Made by a program: the position numbers and the translations under genes. A stretch of 64,000 nt of DNA from Natronosalvus vescus (GTDB taxonomy: Archaea; Halobacteriota; Halobacteria; Halobacteriales; Natrialbaceae): contig NZ_CP099546.1 of the NCBI RefSeq assembly GCF_023973145.1, positions 2,790,001 through 2,854,000 of the forward strand, given 5' to 3'. Of the stretch, positions 27,221 to 36,057 are shown piece after piece. The notes beneath the pieces were generated by a model. That model did not search any database and was not told the DNA's origin. It worked only from the letters and a program-made list of their open reading frames with translations. The first letter of the stretch is position 1. Each line of letters starts with the position of its first letter.

Positions 27221-27430
27221 TCACCGACCTTCTTCTCGTTCAGTGAACACCCAGTAGCCGGAGCCGTCGCCCTCACGATGGAGCGTGATCCTTTCGGGGT
27301 CGTTCTCGTCAAACCTCGTCGTTATGACCTCAAGGAATCCTCCCTTGAGGTCGTACAGTTTGATCACGTTCTCAACTTCGTTTGCGATCATACGTAGATC
27401 GTATGGTGGGTTCGCATAGATCCTGTGCAC
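27221..27430 (-). CDS. Small hypothetical protein coupled to the secreted acidic protein
   Basis: 69 residues from a GTG that overlaps the TAG stop of the upstream gene by one base (TAGTG), a typical translational coupling. An ATG 13 codons in is an alternative start. The sequence (NEVENVIKLYDLKGGFLEVITTRFD, then RITLHREGDGSGYWVFTEREE) has alternating helix and strand character and a halophilic charge pattern, so it looks like a real soluble domain. I recognise no family. Confidence 0.5.
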   Translation of the reverse strand: MHRIYANPPYDLRMIANEVENVIKLYDLKGGFLEVITTRFDENDPERITLHREGDGSGYWVFTEREEGR

Positions 27431-28161
27431 TATCCCTCCGCTTCATTATTAGTCTTTGAATGTCGGTGAACGCGCTCGAGTGCATAGAGTGCACCCCCGA
27501 TTCCGACCGTTGTTGCGGCTGGGCCGAATCCGGGTGACGGATCGGTAATTTTAGTTTCAGATTCACGACTCTCGCCCTCGGAGCGATCGTCCGATGACCG
27601 GTCGTCGTCTCGTGTCGCGCTGTCTTCCCATTGTGTTTCGTCAGTATTGTCTCCACCCCTTGTGGATTCATCGTCGGTTTCCTCGGAGGGTTCATCATCG
27701 TCTGAGCGATCTTCGGACTGGGATTGCTCATCATCTGGTTCGTCGTTGGATTGGTCGTTCTCCTCATCGCCTACTCCGTCGTCGATCGTGTTCTCATCGA
27801 CCCCACCCGTCTCGTCGTCGATCGAGCCATCGTCATCCGCTCCCAGACCATCGTCGGACGTGTCTTCATCGCCTGGAGGGACGGGTGACCGATCGGTGCC
27901 ACCACTGCCGTCACTGCCTTCATTATCGTCGATATTCTGATACCCGTCGTCACCACTGATGGTATCTTCGTCCTCGTCATTATCCTCACCAGCAGAGACA
28001 GTGGAACCGCCGTAGGCGTCGAATCCGTATCCTCCCTCGCCATATCGCTGGTCTGCTGAATCCTCTAGTCCAGTAGATTCCTGTTCACTGATAACTGCGT
28101 GGCTGCCAACCACGCCGATTCCCACACCGGAGGCCAACAACTCACGACGGTTGAGTCGCAT
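27430..28161 (-). CDS. Tat-exported acidic low-complexity surface protein with PGF-CTERM-like tail
   Basis: 243 residues. NRRELLASG at the N-terminus is a Tat motif with a hydrophobic segment after it. There follows a GYG/YGG-containing stretch (YGEGGYGFDAYGG), then about 130 residues of almost pure Asp/Glu/Ser/Gly. Near the C-terminus SPGFGPAATTVGIGG, a short hydrophobic run and basic residues (RVHRHSK) resemble the PGF-CTERM sorting signal of archaeosortase A substrates, although the hydrophobic part is short. It would be a cell-surface linker or coat protein. A GTTTAAG box 27 bp upstream of the ATG at 28161 favours that start over the GTG two codons earlier. Confidence 0.75.
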   Translation of the reverse strand: MRLNRRELLASGVGIGVVGSHAVISEQESTGLEDSADQRYGEGGYGFDAYGGSTVSAGEDNDEDEDTISGDDGYQNIDDNEGSDGSGGTDRSPVPPGDEDTSDDGLGADDDGSIDDETGGVDENTIDDGVGDEENDQSNDEPDDEQSQSEDRSDDDEPSEETDDESTRGGDNTDETQWEDSATRDDDRSSDDRSEGESRESETKITDPSPGFGPAATTVGIGGALYALERVHRHSKTNNEAEG

Positions 28162-28184
28162 AGCCACTAACCTTCTTGACTTTT

Positions 28185-28191
28185 CTTAAAC
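28185..28191 (-). promoter_or_regulatory. TATA-like box of the acidic surface protein gene
   Basis: Minus-strand GTTTAAG centred 27 bp before the ATG at 28161, which matches a leaderless start. Confidence 0.5.
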
Positions 28192-28372
28192 TCACGGATG
28201 ATTATATTTCTGTATTTTATGTCATTCCCGATCGCGTGAGAAACTCACCTTGCGTGTGACTGCTCAAATATATCATCTGTATGGTGTGGTTCGGTGCCCT
28301 GACACGGGCACGTCTTTAAACTGGTAATAGTCCATCCGATTCGCTTTAATCGACGATTACTGTGGGTAGTAC

Positions 28373-28939
28373 GTGATTGACGGTACGTCAGAACCCGCGA
28401 AAATTCGCCAAGAGAACCGCACGAGAGAGATCAGTTCACAGGGATCCAGCAGTGAGGGTACCACGCTCATTGGTCGTCGGACAGCACTCAAAGCGATTGG
28501 CGTCGCAGCGATCCCGCTGGCAGCCCAGAGCGTGCAGGCGGACTCCTCGAGTGGCTACGGAGACAGTGGCTATGGTGCTGGATACTACAGTGGTGATTCA
28601 GCGGGCGAGGACGAGGATGACTATGCGGGAGTACCAGAGCTCGTCTCTTTCGAGGTCGGCGAGGAGAGTCCACCAAACCCACACGCAGACCTTCACGTGG
28701 AGTGGGCAGTCTCAGAACCAGTGAGTGAACTCGAGGAAATTTCGATTGACGTGTACGACATCGGTGGTTCAATTGAGCACGTCGACTCCGAATCGATCGC
28801 AGTTGATGGATCTGCTGATACGGGTGAAGAGACTATCAGGATCAGTCACGGTTCAGGGAGCACGTATAGAGTAGCGTTTACGGTGAGCAACTCAACGGGA
28901 GGCGAGGCAGACGTCGAGAGTGACGTTCAGGCGGAGTGA
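28373..28939 (+). CDS. Tat-exported secreted protein with GYG-rich segment, function unknown
   Basis: 188 residues. A rather long N-terminal region precedes GRRTALKAIGVAAIPLAA, a Tat signal. The mature part begins with a Gly/Tyr/Ser-rich stretch (SGYGDSGYGAGYYSGD), then an acidic run and a beta-rich domain ending STYRVAFTVSNSTGGEA, which looks immunoglobulin-like. No lipobox or C-terminal anchor is visible, so it may be released or held by the S-layer. The start is a GTG at 28373 with a TTTAAT box 25 bp upstream. It is divergent from the acidic surface protein, which shares the GYG feature. Confidence 0.65.
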   Translation: MIDGTSEPAKIRQENRTREISSQGSSSEGTTLIGRRTALKAIGVAAIPLAAQSVQADSSSGYGDSGYGAGYYSGDSAGEDEDDYAGVPELVSFEVGEESPPNPHADLHVEWAVSEPVSELEEISIDVYDIGGSIEHVDSESIAVDGSADTGEETIRISHGSGSTYRVAFTVSNSTGGEADVESDVQAE

Positions 28940-28951
28940 CTGACCATCAGT

Positions 28952-29455
28952 CTACTCGATTATCTCGAACCACAGGTGGACGTGATAGGCTGCGTTCGCC
29001 GTTGACGGCTCGCTCGGAACCTCGTCATCGAGGTAGAGTAACCACACTATCCGAACATCCTCTCCTGCAATCGTCGGCGAGATAGCATGCGTGTACGTCC
29101 AGGTTTCCTCGTGGGCTAGTTCCCCTTCAAACTGATCCAATTCGCGTTGCTCGGTGAGTACGCGTTCACCGTCGACGAAATCGAATACCTGTTCGACGAC
29201 GACGACGGTGTACGCTGTTGGTTGCTGTTCGTGATTTTCGACGTTGACAACGAACTGTTGGCTCTCGCCGAGCGCAAGTTGCGTTGGATAGTCGTTTCCA
29301 ACCCATTCTCCATCTTCGCCTTCCGTCAACACAGAGACCGTTGAATGTCCCTCATTCTCCTGTACTGTCGCCCCGACAACCCCAACGCTCGCAACTACTA
29401 ACATGACTGCTACCACAAGCACTCCTCGTCCACGTTCGGATGCAAGATTTTCCAT
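28952..29455 (-). CDS. DUF1616-like protein, soluble part with one membrane helix
   Basis: 167 residues. One transmembrane helix or signal anchor (about residues 11-30, RGVLVVAVMLVVASVGVVG) is followed by an extracellular beta domain with FVVNVENHEQQPTAYTVVV and a C-terminal WLLYLDDEVPSEPSTANAAYHVHLWFEI. This resembles the C-terminal half of haloarchaeal DUF1616 membrane proteins. The usual protein has about four transmembrane helices in front of this domain. Here only the last helix is present, so the gene is either a natural short form or a truncated copy. It is convergent with the secreted Tat protein gene, 12 bp apart. Confidence 0.65.
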   Translation of the reverse strand: MENLASERGRGVLVVAVMLVVASVGVVGATVQENEGHSTVSVLTEGEDGEWVGNDYPTQLALGESQQFVVNVENHEQQPTAYTVVVVEQVFDFVDGERVLTEQRELDQFEGELAHEETWTYTHAISPTIAGEDVRIVWLLYLDDEVPSEPSTANAAYHVHLWFEIIE

Positions 29456-29640
29456 GGATGGGCTCTCCGTTTCGTAGGATCGAAACCGCTCGATTACGAT
29501 TCCACCTCTTAAATGGTTTATCGAGTAGAAAAGTTGGTTAGATAGTCCAATATAAAATCAGCACTTTCTGAACATCCTCGAGTTTGTATTCAGTGTCCTC
29601 TCGATAATCGTGTGTGGGATATATATGTCGTGTAATTTTC

Positions 29641-31764
29641 CTATGTGAATCCGGATTCGCCAGCGCCCTCACAAAGTTGGATTGCGTCCTCGAGAAGGGA
29701 TTCAGCAACACCTCGAGGGAGGGTTTCGTCATCAAAGACGGCACGTTCGTATCCAGTCGTAACCTCTCGCAACAGCGTTTCCTCCCGGTCTCCGAGCCCC
29801 TTTGGTTGTTGTCGAGTAATCCTATCGACGAACTCACGGTGAGTCAGCCGGTCGCCTTCGAAGTCGGATTCGAACGCCCGACGAACGGCTGCGTATCCGT
29901 ACTGAACGGCCCTGTCCGGATCGTTCCCGTCGAGGGTTTTGCGAGCCTGAGCCAGATACTCGGTTGTATTTCCAGCTGATTCGGCTGCGGCTGGCGACAA
30001 CTCTCGGCCATTAGTGGGGGTGTTCGCCGGCAACGGTCTCGGTGGTGATCCAGACCGTCGGTACCACCAACTTCCGGCCACGATGCCGAACGCACCGAGT
30101 ATGCCGAGGCCGATCCAGACCCACGTTGGGACACCAACAGCTGTTCCAGCAGAATCGCCACCGTCGGGCACCAGTATCGTCGTTTCGGCTTCGGAACTGG
30201 CGAGGCTCGTTTCCGCATTCTCGTACACAACGCTGAGAACGGTCTCACCTTCAGCACCGGCCGGCGGGTCGACGGTCGCGTTAAACTCGCCCTCGCTCCC
30301 CGTTGTCACCGAACCGATGGGTGTGTCCTCGAGGTGAATCTGGAGTGTTTCGTTTTCGACTCCGTCTCCATCTGCATCGACGAGCTGACCTGCGAGTCGA
30401 ATCTCCCCGTTGGATTCTGTCCCATTGGCCGTGATCTCGGTCTCGGTCTCGAGAACGGTGAGCGAGGTATTTCCAGTCGTTTGGGCGAGGGCCTGCTCCT
30501 CGAAGTCGAGTGTGATCTCGAGTTCGTGGTCACCGGCGGGTACCGTGCGTGGGAGCTCGATCGCCCCCTCGAACGATCCATTCGACGCTTCGACCGTCCC
30601 GAGTGACTGTCCAGCAAGCGAAACCGAGAGTGGGACACCATCGACCGACTCACCCACTGCGGCCACGTTCCCCTGGAGCGTGATCTCGTCGCCGTATGCG
30701 CCTTCCGCAGTTGCTCTGATGTCAGTGATCGTCGGTTCGACCTGCGCTACCGAGACGTTGACGGTGGTTTCACTGCCGAGGTACGACGATTGGTTTTCTG
30801 GGACGAACTCGACCGTTATGTCATCTGACTCGAGCGGGACGTCACGCGGTCGATGCGTGAGATCGAACGAACCGGTCTCGTCCGTCTCGGCGTACTCGGT
30901 ATGCCCGCCCACATCGAGTCTAATCTCCTCGTTGGTCACTGCTCTTCCGTCTGCAGTCCGCAACTCGCCCGTCGCGTTCAGTGGGTTCAGATACGAAATG
31001 TTCTCGTCTTCGGTCGTAAGCGTCAGTTCAGTCTCGGAGAACTGTTGTGCGGTGATCGCTTCCTGTTCGTCTTGCACTGACTGATTGATCTCTCGCACCT
31101 GTTCTCGGCTCTCGGAGACGTCTTGGCCGGTGCTCGCTTCGATCTCGTCGTAGTGCTCGTCGACGCGTTCGCTACGCTCCTCGATTTCCTTGGCGAGCTC
31201 CTGCAGTTCTCGAGCGTGCTGTCGTGCCTCGAGATCGTTGCCCGCTTCCCTGGCGTCGTCGTATGCCTCTCGAACCTCCTGATACTCGGTCATCGTCTCG
31301 ATTAACTCCTCTTGGTCCTCACCTGCTTCATTGAACACCTCGCCTTGTTCGGCATCCCCCGTCTCTGATGAGACTTCTGCGTACTGGCTGGCAATGTCGC
31401 GGTACTCCTCGTCGACGTACTCTCGAGCCAGCTCAGTTTGTCCTTCACTCAGTGCCACCGTACTGTCCTGTAATCTGGTCGCGAGTAGGTCACCCAGCCA
31501 GCCACGAAGTCCGTCCGGGTCACTTCCCCCATCATACTCCTCCGGATTTTGATGACGGACGGTTTCGTTTTCCGCATCTTCGTGGTCTTCCTGTAGTACG
31601 GCGAGGTCGACTGGCGTGCCCAGTTCCGTCTCAGTGTCCTCCGATTGAGCCACGTCAGTATCTGTCGTGGCGACAGGGACAGTCCCGACAGCCAGGACGC
31701 TCAACGCTGTCGCTACCCCAACGATTACGGCTAGTAGCTGCAACCGGCCTCGAGGGACGCCCAC
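29641..31764 (-). CDS. Large exported membrane protein of the MoxR/DUF58 cluster
   Basis: 707 residues from a GTG. An N-terminal signal sequence (about residues 8-32) leads to an extracellular helical, strongly charged region with coiled-coil character (about 85-245). At least two beta-sandwich repeats follow (about 250-530; segments such as GHTEYAETDETGSFDLTHR and GEFNATVDPPAGAEG). A single transmembrane helix lies near residue 560 (WVWIGLGILGAFGIVAGSWW). The cytoplasmic tail (about 610-707) has ARKTLDGNDPDRAVQYGYAAVRRAFE and a DUF4129-like helical pattern. Such proteins accompany MoxR and DUF58 genes in haloarchaea. It is divergent from DUF58 with 168 bp between starts. Confidence 0.75.
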   Translation of the reverse strand: MGVPRGRLQLLAVIVGVATALSVLAVGTVPVATTDTDVAQSEDTETELGTPVDLAVLQEDHEDAENETVRHQNPEEYDGGSDPDGLRGWLGDLLATRLQDSTVALSEGQTELAREYVDEEYRDIASQYAEVSSETGDAEQGEVFNEAGEDQEELIETMTEYQEVREAYDDAREAGNDLEARQHARELQELAKEIEERSERVDEHYDEIEASTGQDVSESREQVREINQSVQDEQEAITAQQFSETELTLTTEDENISYLNPLNATGELRTADGRAVTNEEIRLDVGGHTEYAETDETGSFDLTHRPRDVPLESDDITVEFVPENQSSYLGSETTVNVSVAQVEPTITDIRATAEGAYGDEITLQGNVAAVGESVDGVPLSVSLAGQSLGTVEASNGSFEGAIELPRTVPAGDHELEITLDFEEQALAQTTGNTSLTVLETETEITANGTESNGEIRLAGQLVDADGDGVENETLQIHLEDTPIGSVTTGSEGEFNATVDPPAGAEGETVLSVVYENAETSLASSEAETTILVPDGGDSAGTAVGVPTWVWIGLGILGAFGIVAGSWWYRRSGSPPRPLPANTPTNGRELSPAAAESAGNTTEYLAQARKTLDGNDPDRAVQYGYAAVRRAFESDFEGDRLTHREFVDRITRQQPKGLGDREETLLREVTTGYERAVFDDETLPRGVAESLLEDAIQLCEGAGESGFT

Positions 31765-31932
31765 TCGAGTCGGTTCATCCGAGACGTGTAAAAAGCCGGT
31801 CGCACGTACAGCGTGGCAATATTCTGTTGCAAATGAGACTCCTCCACGTCGAAAAGAACCGAATGCAATGTCTCAAAATAATAGGCGATTGATCCCTCCC
31901 TTTCATGAACGAGAACGGTGTAGCGGCCGGAG

Positions 31933-33459
31933 ATGCAGCTCACGCATCGATGCCAGGGGTTCGTCGCACTTGCCCTCGTCGTGGCGATCCTTGGGGCGAC
32001 GTTCGCCAGGCCGATCCTGTTTGCCGGGAGCATACTGATCGGTGCGTGGGTGCTGGCAAACCAGGTTCAATTTTTCCATACACTCACCCAGATGGCCGAT
32101 GACGTGACGATTCACCAGTGGCCCGAGCGCTCGAGCCTTCGAAAGGGCGAGGACGTCCAGGTGACGATTAGGGCGAGGCTGACCGAGCCGATGCCGTTGT
32201 CGCTTGCTATCGAAGCTGGCATGCCGACGGGCGCAGTGGCAAACGAACCCCTAACGGTCACCCTCGATCCACACGAACAGGATGCCACGCAAACGGCGTC
32301 GGTATCCTGGCCGGTTAGCGGCCGTCATCAGTTCGAGAGCGCGAGCGTGACCGCAACTGATGGGCTATTCGTCGAAACGCTTCCGATTGGACAGCAGCCG
32401 ACCATCACCGTCGAACCGCTCGGATCACGCCACGTGCACGTCGGCGAAGGTGGTGACCGCTTCGCAGTCGCCTCGGGCGAACACCGAACGGGGCGTCTCG
32501 GGTCGGGCCTCGAGCCCGCCGAACTTCGAGAGTACGTTCCCGGCGAGACGGTCTCTCGAATCGATTGGAAGGCGACAGCACGGCTCGGAAAACCCTACGT
32601 TCGGAAGTACGAGGCCGAAACCCATCGACGGACGTTGATCGTCGTCGATCACCGATCAGGGCTGTCAATGGGGCCACCGGGGGAAACGAAACTCGATTAT
32701 CTCCGTGAGGTCGCACTCGGTGTGGCATCTAGCGCCTACCAGCTCAGCGATCCAATGGGAGTGATCGCCGTCGGCGATGGGGGGATTACGGCACGAAACG
32801 AGATTTCCTCGAACGCCGAACAGTATTCCCTGATTCGACGGACGCTCCTGGAGCTCGAACCGACGGCTGCCCGTGATGGAGCGGACAATCAGCACGTAGA
32901 GCCAATTCGAACCTCGCCAGTTCTTGGTCGCCCCTCCAGCGAGTCGACTGCAAGCGATTCGAGGGGGGCACACGATGCCCCTCAATCCTGGTCGCGACGA
33001 CCCACGGCGCCTGCCGAGAGGCGACGGGCACTGACCGACCTCAGCGGGGATGGCAGCGCGTTTGCTGCCGTACTCGAACCGTTCTACACTGCCCAGCGAA
33101 CCTACCAGAAACAGATCGAGTCCAGGCCTCTATACAGCGCTCTCCGGGGTGAACTCACGACTGAGCCTGGTCGTCTCTGGACTGTTATTCTCACGGACGA
33201 TTCGAACCTCGAGGAACTCTACGAGGCAGTCACGTTGGCGCGGTCTCGTGGAAACGACGTCCTGCTCGTCCTTGCGCCAACGGTTCTATTCGAACCGATG
33301 GAACTCGGTCGGATCGAACGAACCTACGACCGATATCACGCCTTCGAGGGGCATCGGCGCTCGTTTGCCCACATGGATGGCGTCACCGCACTCGAGGTGG
33401 CACCGGGAGACCGCCTTTCGGCCGTTCTCGGTAATGGGCGAACCAAACAACACCAATGA
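31933..33459 (+). CDS. DUF58 domain protein
   Basis: 508 residues. Two N-terminal hydrophobic segments (about 8-45) are followed by a beta domain and then the DUF58 signature ELREYVPGETVSRIDWKATARLGKPYVRKYEAE (about residues 195-228, quoted here only as a landmark in two parts: ELREYVPGE and RIDWKATARLG). A von Willebrand A-like fold follows (LIVVDHRSGLSMG, a degenerate MIDAS site). DUF58 proteins are partners of MoxR ATPases. A large Ser/Arg/Asp-rich insert near residues 310-365 is not typical. It overlaps the next gene by 4 bp (ATGA). Confidence 0.88.
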   Translation: MQLTHRCQGFVALALVVAILGATFARPILFAGSILIGAWVLANQVQFFHTLTQMADDVTIHQWPERSSLRKGEDVQVTIRARLTEPMPLSLAIEAGMPTGAVANEPLTVTLDPHEQDATQTASVSWPVSGRHQFESASVTATDGLFVETLPIGQQPTITVEPLGSRHVHVGEGGDRFAVASGEHRTGRLGSGLEPAELREYVPGETVSRIDWKATARLGKPYVRKYEAETHRRTLIVVDHRSGLSMGPPGETKLDYLREVALGVASSAYQLSDPMGVIAVGDGGITARNEISSNAEQYSLIRRTLLELEPTAARDGADNQHVEPIRTSPVLGRPSSESTASDSRGAHDAPQSWSRRPTAPAERRRALTDLSGDGSAFAAVLEPFYTAQRTYQKQIESRPLYSALRGELTTEPGRLWTVILTDDSNLEELYEAVTLARSRGNDVLLVLAPTVLFEPMELGRIERTYDRYHAFEGHRRSFAHMDGVTALEVAPGDRLSAVLGNGRTKQHQ

Positions 33460-34040
33460 GTACTGACACCTTCCTCGAAGAACTCACTCGCCACGGATAC
33501 GACGATTCACTGGTTGGCGTCGTGTATCTCGTTCTCACCGTGATTTTAGTCGCTCTTTCGGGCCCGTTCGGCCTGGTTGCTGGGCTCGTGACCGCTGCTA
33601 CCTGGTACGCCCTTGGAACGCCCTTTGCCATCGCCGTTGGTCACATTGCTCTCATCGGTCTGTTTCCCGATGGTATTGGATTCGTCTCGTTCGTCCTCGT
33701 CGAAACGGCGTTTCTGGCCATTTTCCTCACAGAGGCACGATTGGTTCCGTCTCCCGTCCGATTTGGTGGTGTTGCATTCGCGAGTCTGCTCCTGCTGGGT
33801 GGTGGGGTCTGGCTCGGAATTAGTGTCCACTCACTCTGGATCGGTGCCGGACTCTTCATCGTGTTGTTCGTGAGTGGCCTCTACGTCGTCGCCCGATACG
33901 GACGTATTTCACTCGGACTCGTACCCGATAGTCTCGAGTCCGGTATCGAACACCGATCACGAAGCGGCCTACAATCGGATTCGAGTACAGACACAGAACC
34001 AGGTGGTGCGAATCGGACGGGGGCGGATTCTGAATCATGA
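33456..34040 (+). CDS. Small multi-pass membrane protein of the DUF58 operon
   Basis: 194 residues with five or six transmembrane segments between about residues 18 and 150 and a polar, Ser/Thr-rich C-terminal tail. The ATG overlaps the TGA of the DUF58 gene, and its own stop overlaps the next ATG, so the three form one operon. Short membrane proteins in this position are regular members of haloarchaeal MoxR clusters, although their role is unknown. No catalytic motif is visible. Confidence 0.75.
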   Translation: MSTDTFLEELTRHGYDDSLVGVVYLVLTVILVALSGPFGLVAGLVTAATWYALGTPFAIAVGHIALIGLFPDGIGFVSFVLVETAFLAIFLTEARLVPSPVRFGGVAFASLLLLGGGVWLGISVHSLWIGAGLFIVLFVSGLYVVARYGRISLGLVPDSLESGIEHRSRSGLQSDSSTDTEPGGANRTGADSES

Positions 34041-34945
34041 GTCAACGCGACCTCCAGGACGACTCGGCACTGTCGAACGATTCGACCCCGGAACACGACG
34101 GGGAAGCTGACGATCGCCTCGAGCTCGTGGCCCAACTCGAGATGCTTACCGAAGAAAATCGTCGCCTGCAGGAAGCCTATGCTCGAAGCCGTCGATCCCA
34201 GTACCGACACACTGCGTTCGGACTGGCGATCCTCGGCATCGTCGCTGTTATCGGTGGCCTCCTGTTCCCCGATGGACGCGACGTATTGTTCGCTCTCGGG
34301 GGAACGGGGTTGTTCGGCGGGCTACTCACGTACTATCTGATGCCGAATCAGTTCGTCGCCGCTGATCTCAGCGAGCGGATGTACGCGACGATGGCCACGA
34401 ACTACGCCGACATCGTCGACGAACTCGGGTTACGAGATGAGCGTATATACGTCCCGACGGGTGACTCCACGCTGGCCCGACTCTTCGTCCCACAGCGAGT
34501 CGAGTACGACCTTCCCGAGGATTTCTCCCGACCGATCGAGACGGCTGAGAGCCAGCGTGGACTGGTTCTAGTGGCAACCGGAACGGGACTGTTTCGCGAG
34601 TTCGAGCGGACGCTCGACGCTGAACTCGCCGCTGCACCGGTCGTTCTGGGGGAACAACTCAGCGACGGCCTCGTCGAAAGCCTCGAACTCGCACGGAGTG
34701 CCAACGCAGACGTCGATGTCGATGTCGAAGCGGCGGAAGGCCGAGCGACGGTCGCGGTGTCTGAGAGCGCGCTCGGCCCTGTGGATCGGTTCGATCATCC
34801 GATCGCGTCGTTCGTCGCCACGGGGTTTGCCATTGGACTCGACCACCCGATCACGCTCGAAGTTGCTGCAGGATCCACTCAGGAGGAGTGGTTGGTCACC
34901 TGTCGATGGGAGCTCGAAGCGGGCGCGACCGACGAAAACGACTGA
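34037..34945 (+). CDS. Membrane protein with C-terminal soluble domain, DUF58 operon
   Basis: 302 residues. A charged N-terminal coiled-coil-like region (about 20-55) comes first. Two closely spaced transmembrane helices follow (FGLAILGIVAVIGGLLF and VLFALGGTGLFGGLLTYYL, about 60-108). A soluble alpha/beta domain of about 190 residues completes the protein (RIYVPTGDSTLARLFVPQ, GLVLVATGTGLFREFERTLD). The domain pattern recurs in the conserved haloarchaeal MoxR cluster, and I cannot name it confidently. Its start is coupled to the stop of the previous gene. It is convergent with moxR, with 74 bp between. Confidence 0.75.
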   Translation: MSQRDLQDDSALSNDSTPEHDGEADDRLELVAQLEMLTEENRRLQEAYARSRRSQYRHTAFGLAILGIVAVIGGLLFPDGRDVLFALGGTGLFGGLLTYYLMPNQFVAADLSERMYATMATNYADIVDELGLRDERIYVPTGDSTLARLFVPQRVEYDLPEDFSRPIETAESQRGLVLVATGTGLFREFERTLDAELAAAPVVLGEQLSDGLVESLELARSANADVDVDVEAAEGRATVAVSESALGPVDRFDHPIASFVATGFAIGLDHPITLEVAAGSTQEEWLVTCRWELEAGATDEND

Positions 34946-35019
34946 GAGGCGTTGCTTCTCGAGTTTGGAATTGGGGTTCTGACTCCCTCGCTCATTTCCG
35001 CTCACCAGCCGGGGCTCAT

Positions 35020-36048
35020 CTACCCGTCACCATATTGGCTCTGTGGATCGGCCACCGCTGAAACGTCGCTCACGTCCGCACCCGGTGGTTCGATCGTCTG
35101 AAGGATCTCACGAATGACGCTCGAGGGCTCGATGTCGCCAAGTTCGGCATCGGTGCCCAGGACGAGTCGGTGGACGAGAATGGGCACACCGAGCGCTTTC
35201 ACGTCGTCGGGAATGACGTACTCTCGCCCGTGGATGGCCGCACGAGCCTTTGCTCCATTGAGAAATGCCAGTGTCGCCCGTGGCGACCCGCCGTGAGCTA
35301 CGTCGGGGTGGGTACGACTGGCGTTGACAATATCGAGAATGTACTCCTTCACTGCAGAGGCGACGTGAACCTCTGTCGCAACCTTGCGTGCACTGAGGAT
35401 ACCCGTGGTCTCGACGGCCTGCTCGATGACCTCTGGCTCGAGATCTGGATCGTCGTCGAATCGATCGAGGAGTTCCCGTTCGTTCTCCCGGCTTGGGAGA
35501 TCGACGGTGAGTTTGAACTGGAATCGATCCCGCTGTGCTTCCGGAAGTTCGAACACGCCTTCCATCTCGATCGGGTTTTGCGTCGCGATCACGAGAAACG
35601 GGGTTGGGAGCGACAGTGTATCACCTTCGATCGTTACGTGACGTTCTTGCATCGCCTCGAGGAGCGCACTCTGTGTCTTTGGCGTCGCTCGATTAATCTC
35701 GTCAGCGACGAGGACGTTAGTGAAGATGGGGCCCTGATGGAGTTCGAACTCGCCACTGTGTTGTCGGTACACCTGTGTCCCCGTGATGTCGGCCGGAAGG
35801 ATGTCCGGCGTCATCTGGATCCGTCCGTATCCCAGGCCGGTGGCTCGAGCGAAGAGATTGGCGATGGTGGTTTTGGCGACGCCGGGGACGCCCTCGAGCA
35901 GAACGTGGCCTCTGGTCAACAGCGCAATCGTCAGGTGTTCGATGACTTCGTCGTTCCCCACGAGTACACCGTCTACTTCCCGTTGAATCGCTTCGTAGAG
36001 TGCCTGGGGGTCGGTCGCTTCGTCACCAGGTGTCGTGATCTCGCTCAT
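35020..36048 (-). CDS. MoxR-family AAA+ ATPase
   Basis: 342 residues. Walker A is GVPGVAKTT (about 57-65), followed by GRIQMTPDILPADITG. Walker B is VADEINRATPKTQSALLEAMQE (about 112-133). The sensor segment is VIATQNPIEMEG and the arginine-finger region is PEAQRDRFQFKL. MoxR ATPases work as chaperones that assemble or mature membrane or metal-containing complexes together with vWA/DUF58 proteins. It is the last gene of a three-gene minus-strand operon with DUF4350 and a small membrane protein, facing the DUF58 operon. Confidence 0.93.
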   Translation of the reverse strand: MSEITTPGDEATDPQALYEAIQREVDGVLVGNDEVIEHLTIALLTRGHVLLEGVPGVAKTTIANLFARATGLGYGRIQMTPDILPADITGTQVYRQHSGEFELHQGPIFTNVLVADEINRATPKTQSALLEAMQERHVTIEGDTLSLPTPFLVIATQNPIEMEGVFELPEAQRDRFQFKLTVDLPSRENERELLDRFDDDPDLEPEVIEQAVETTGILSARKVATEVHVASAVKEYILDIVNASRTHPDVAHGGSPRATLAFLNGAKARAAIHGREYVIPDDVKALGVPILVHRLVLGTDAELGDIEPSSVIREILQTIEPPGADVSDVSAVADPQSQYGDG

Positions 36049-36057
36049 CGATTTTAC

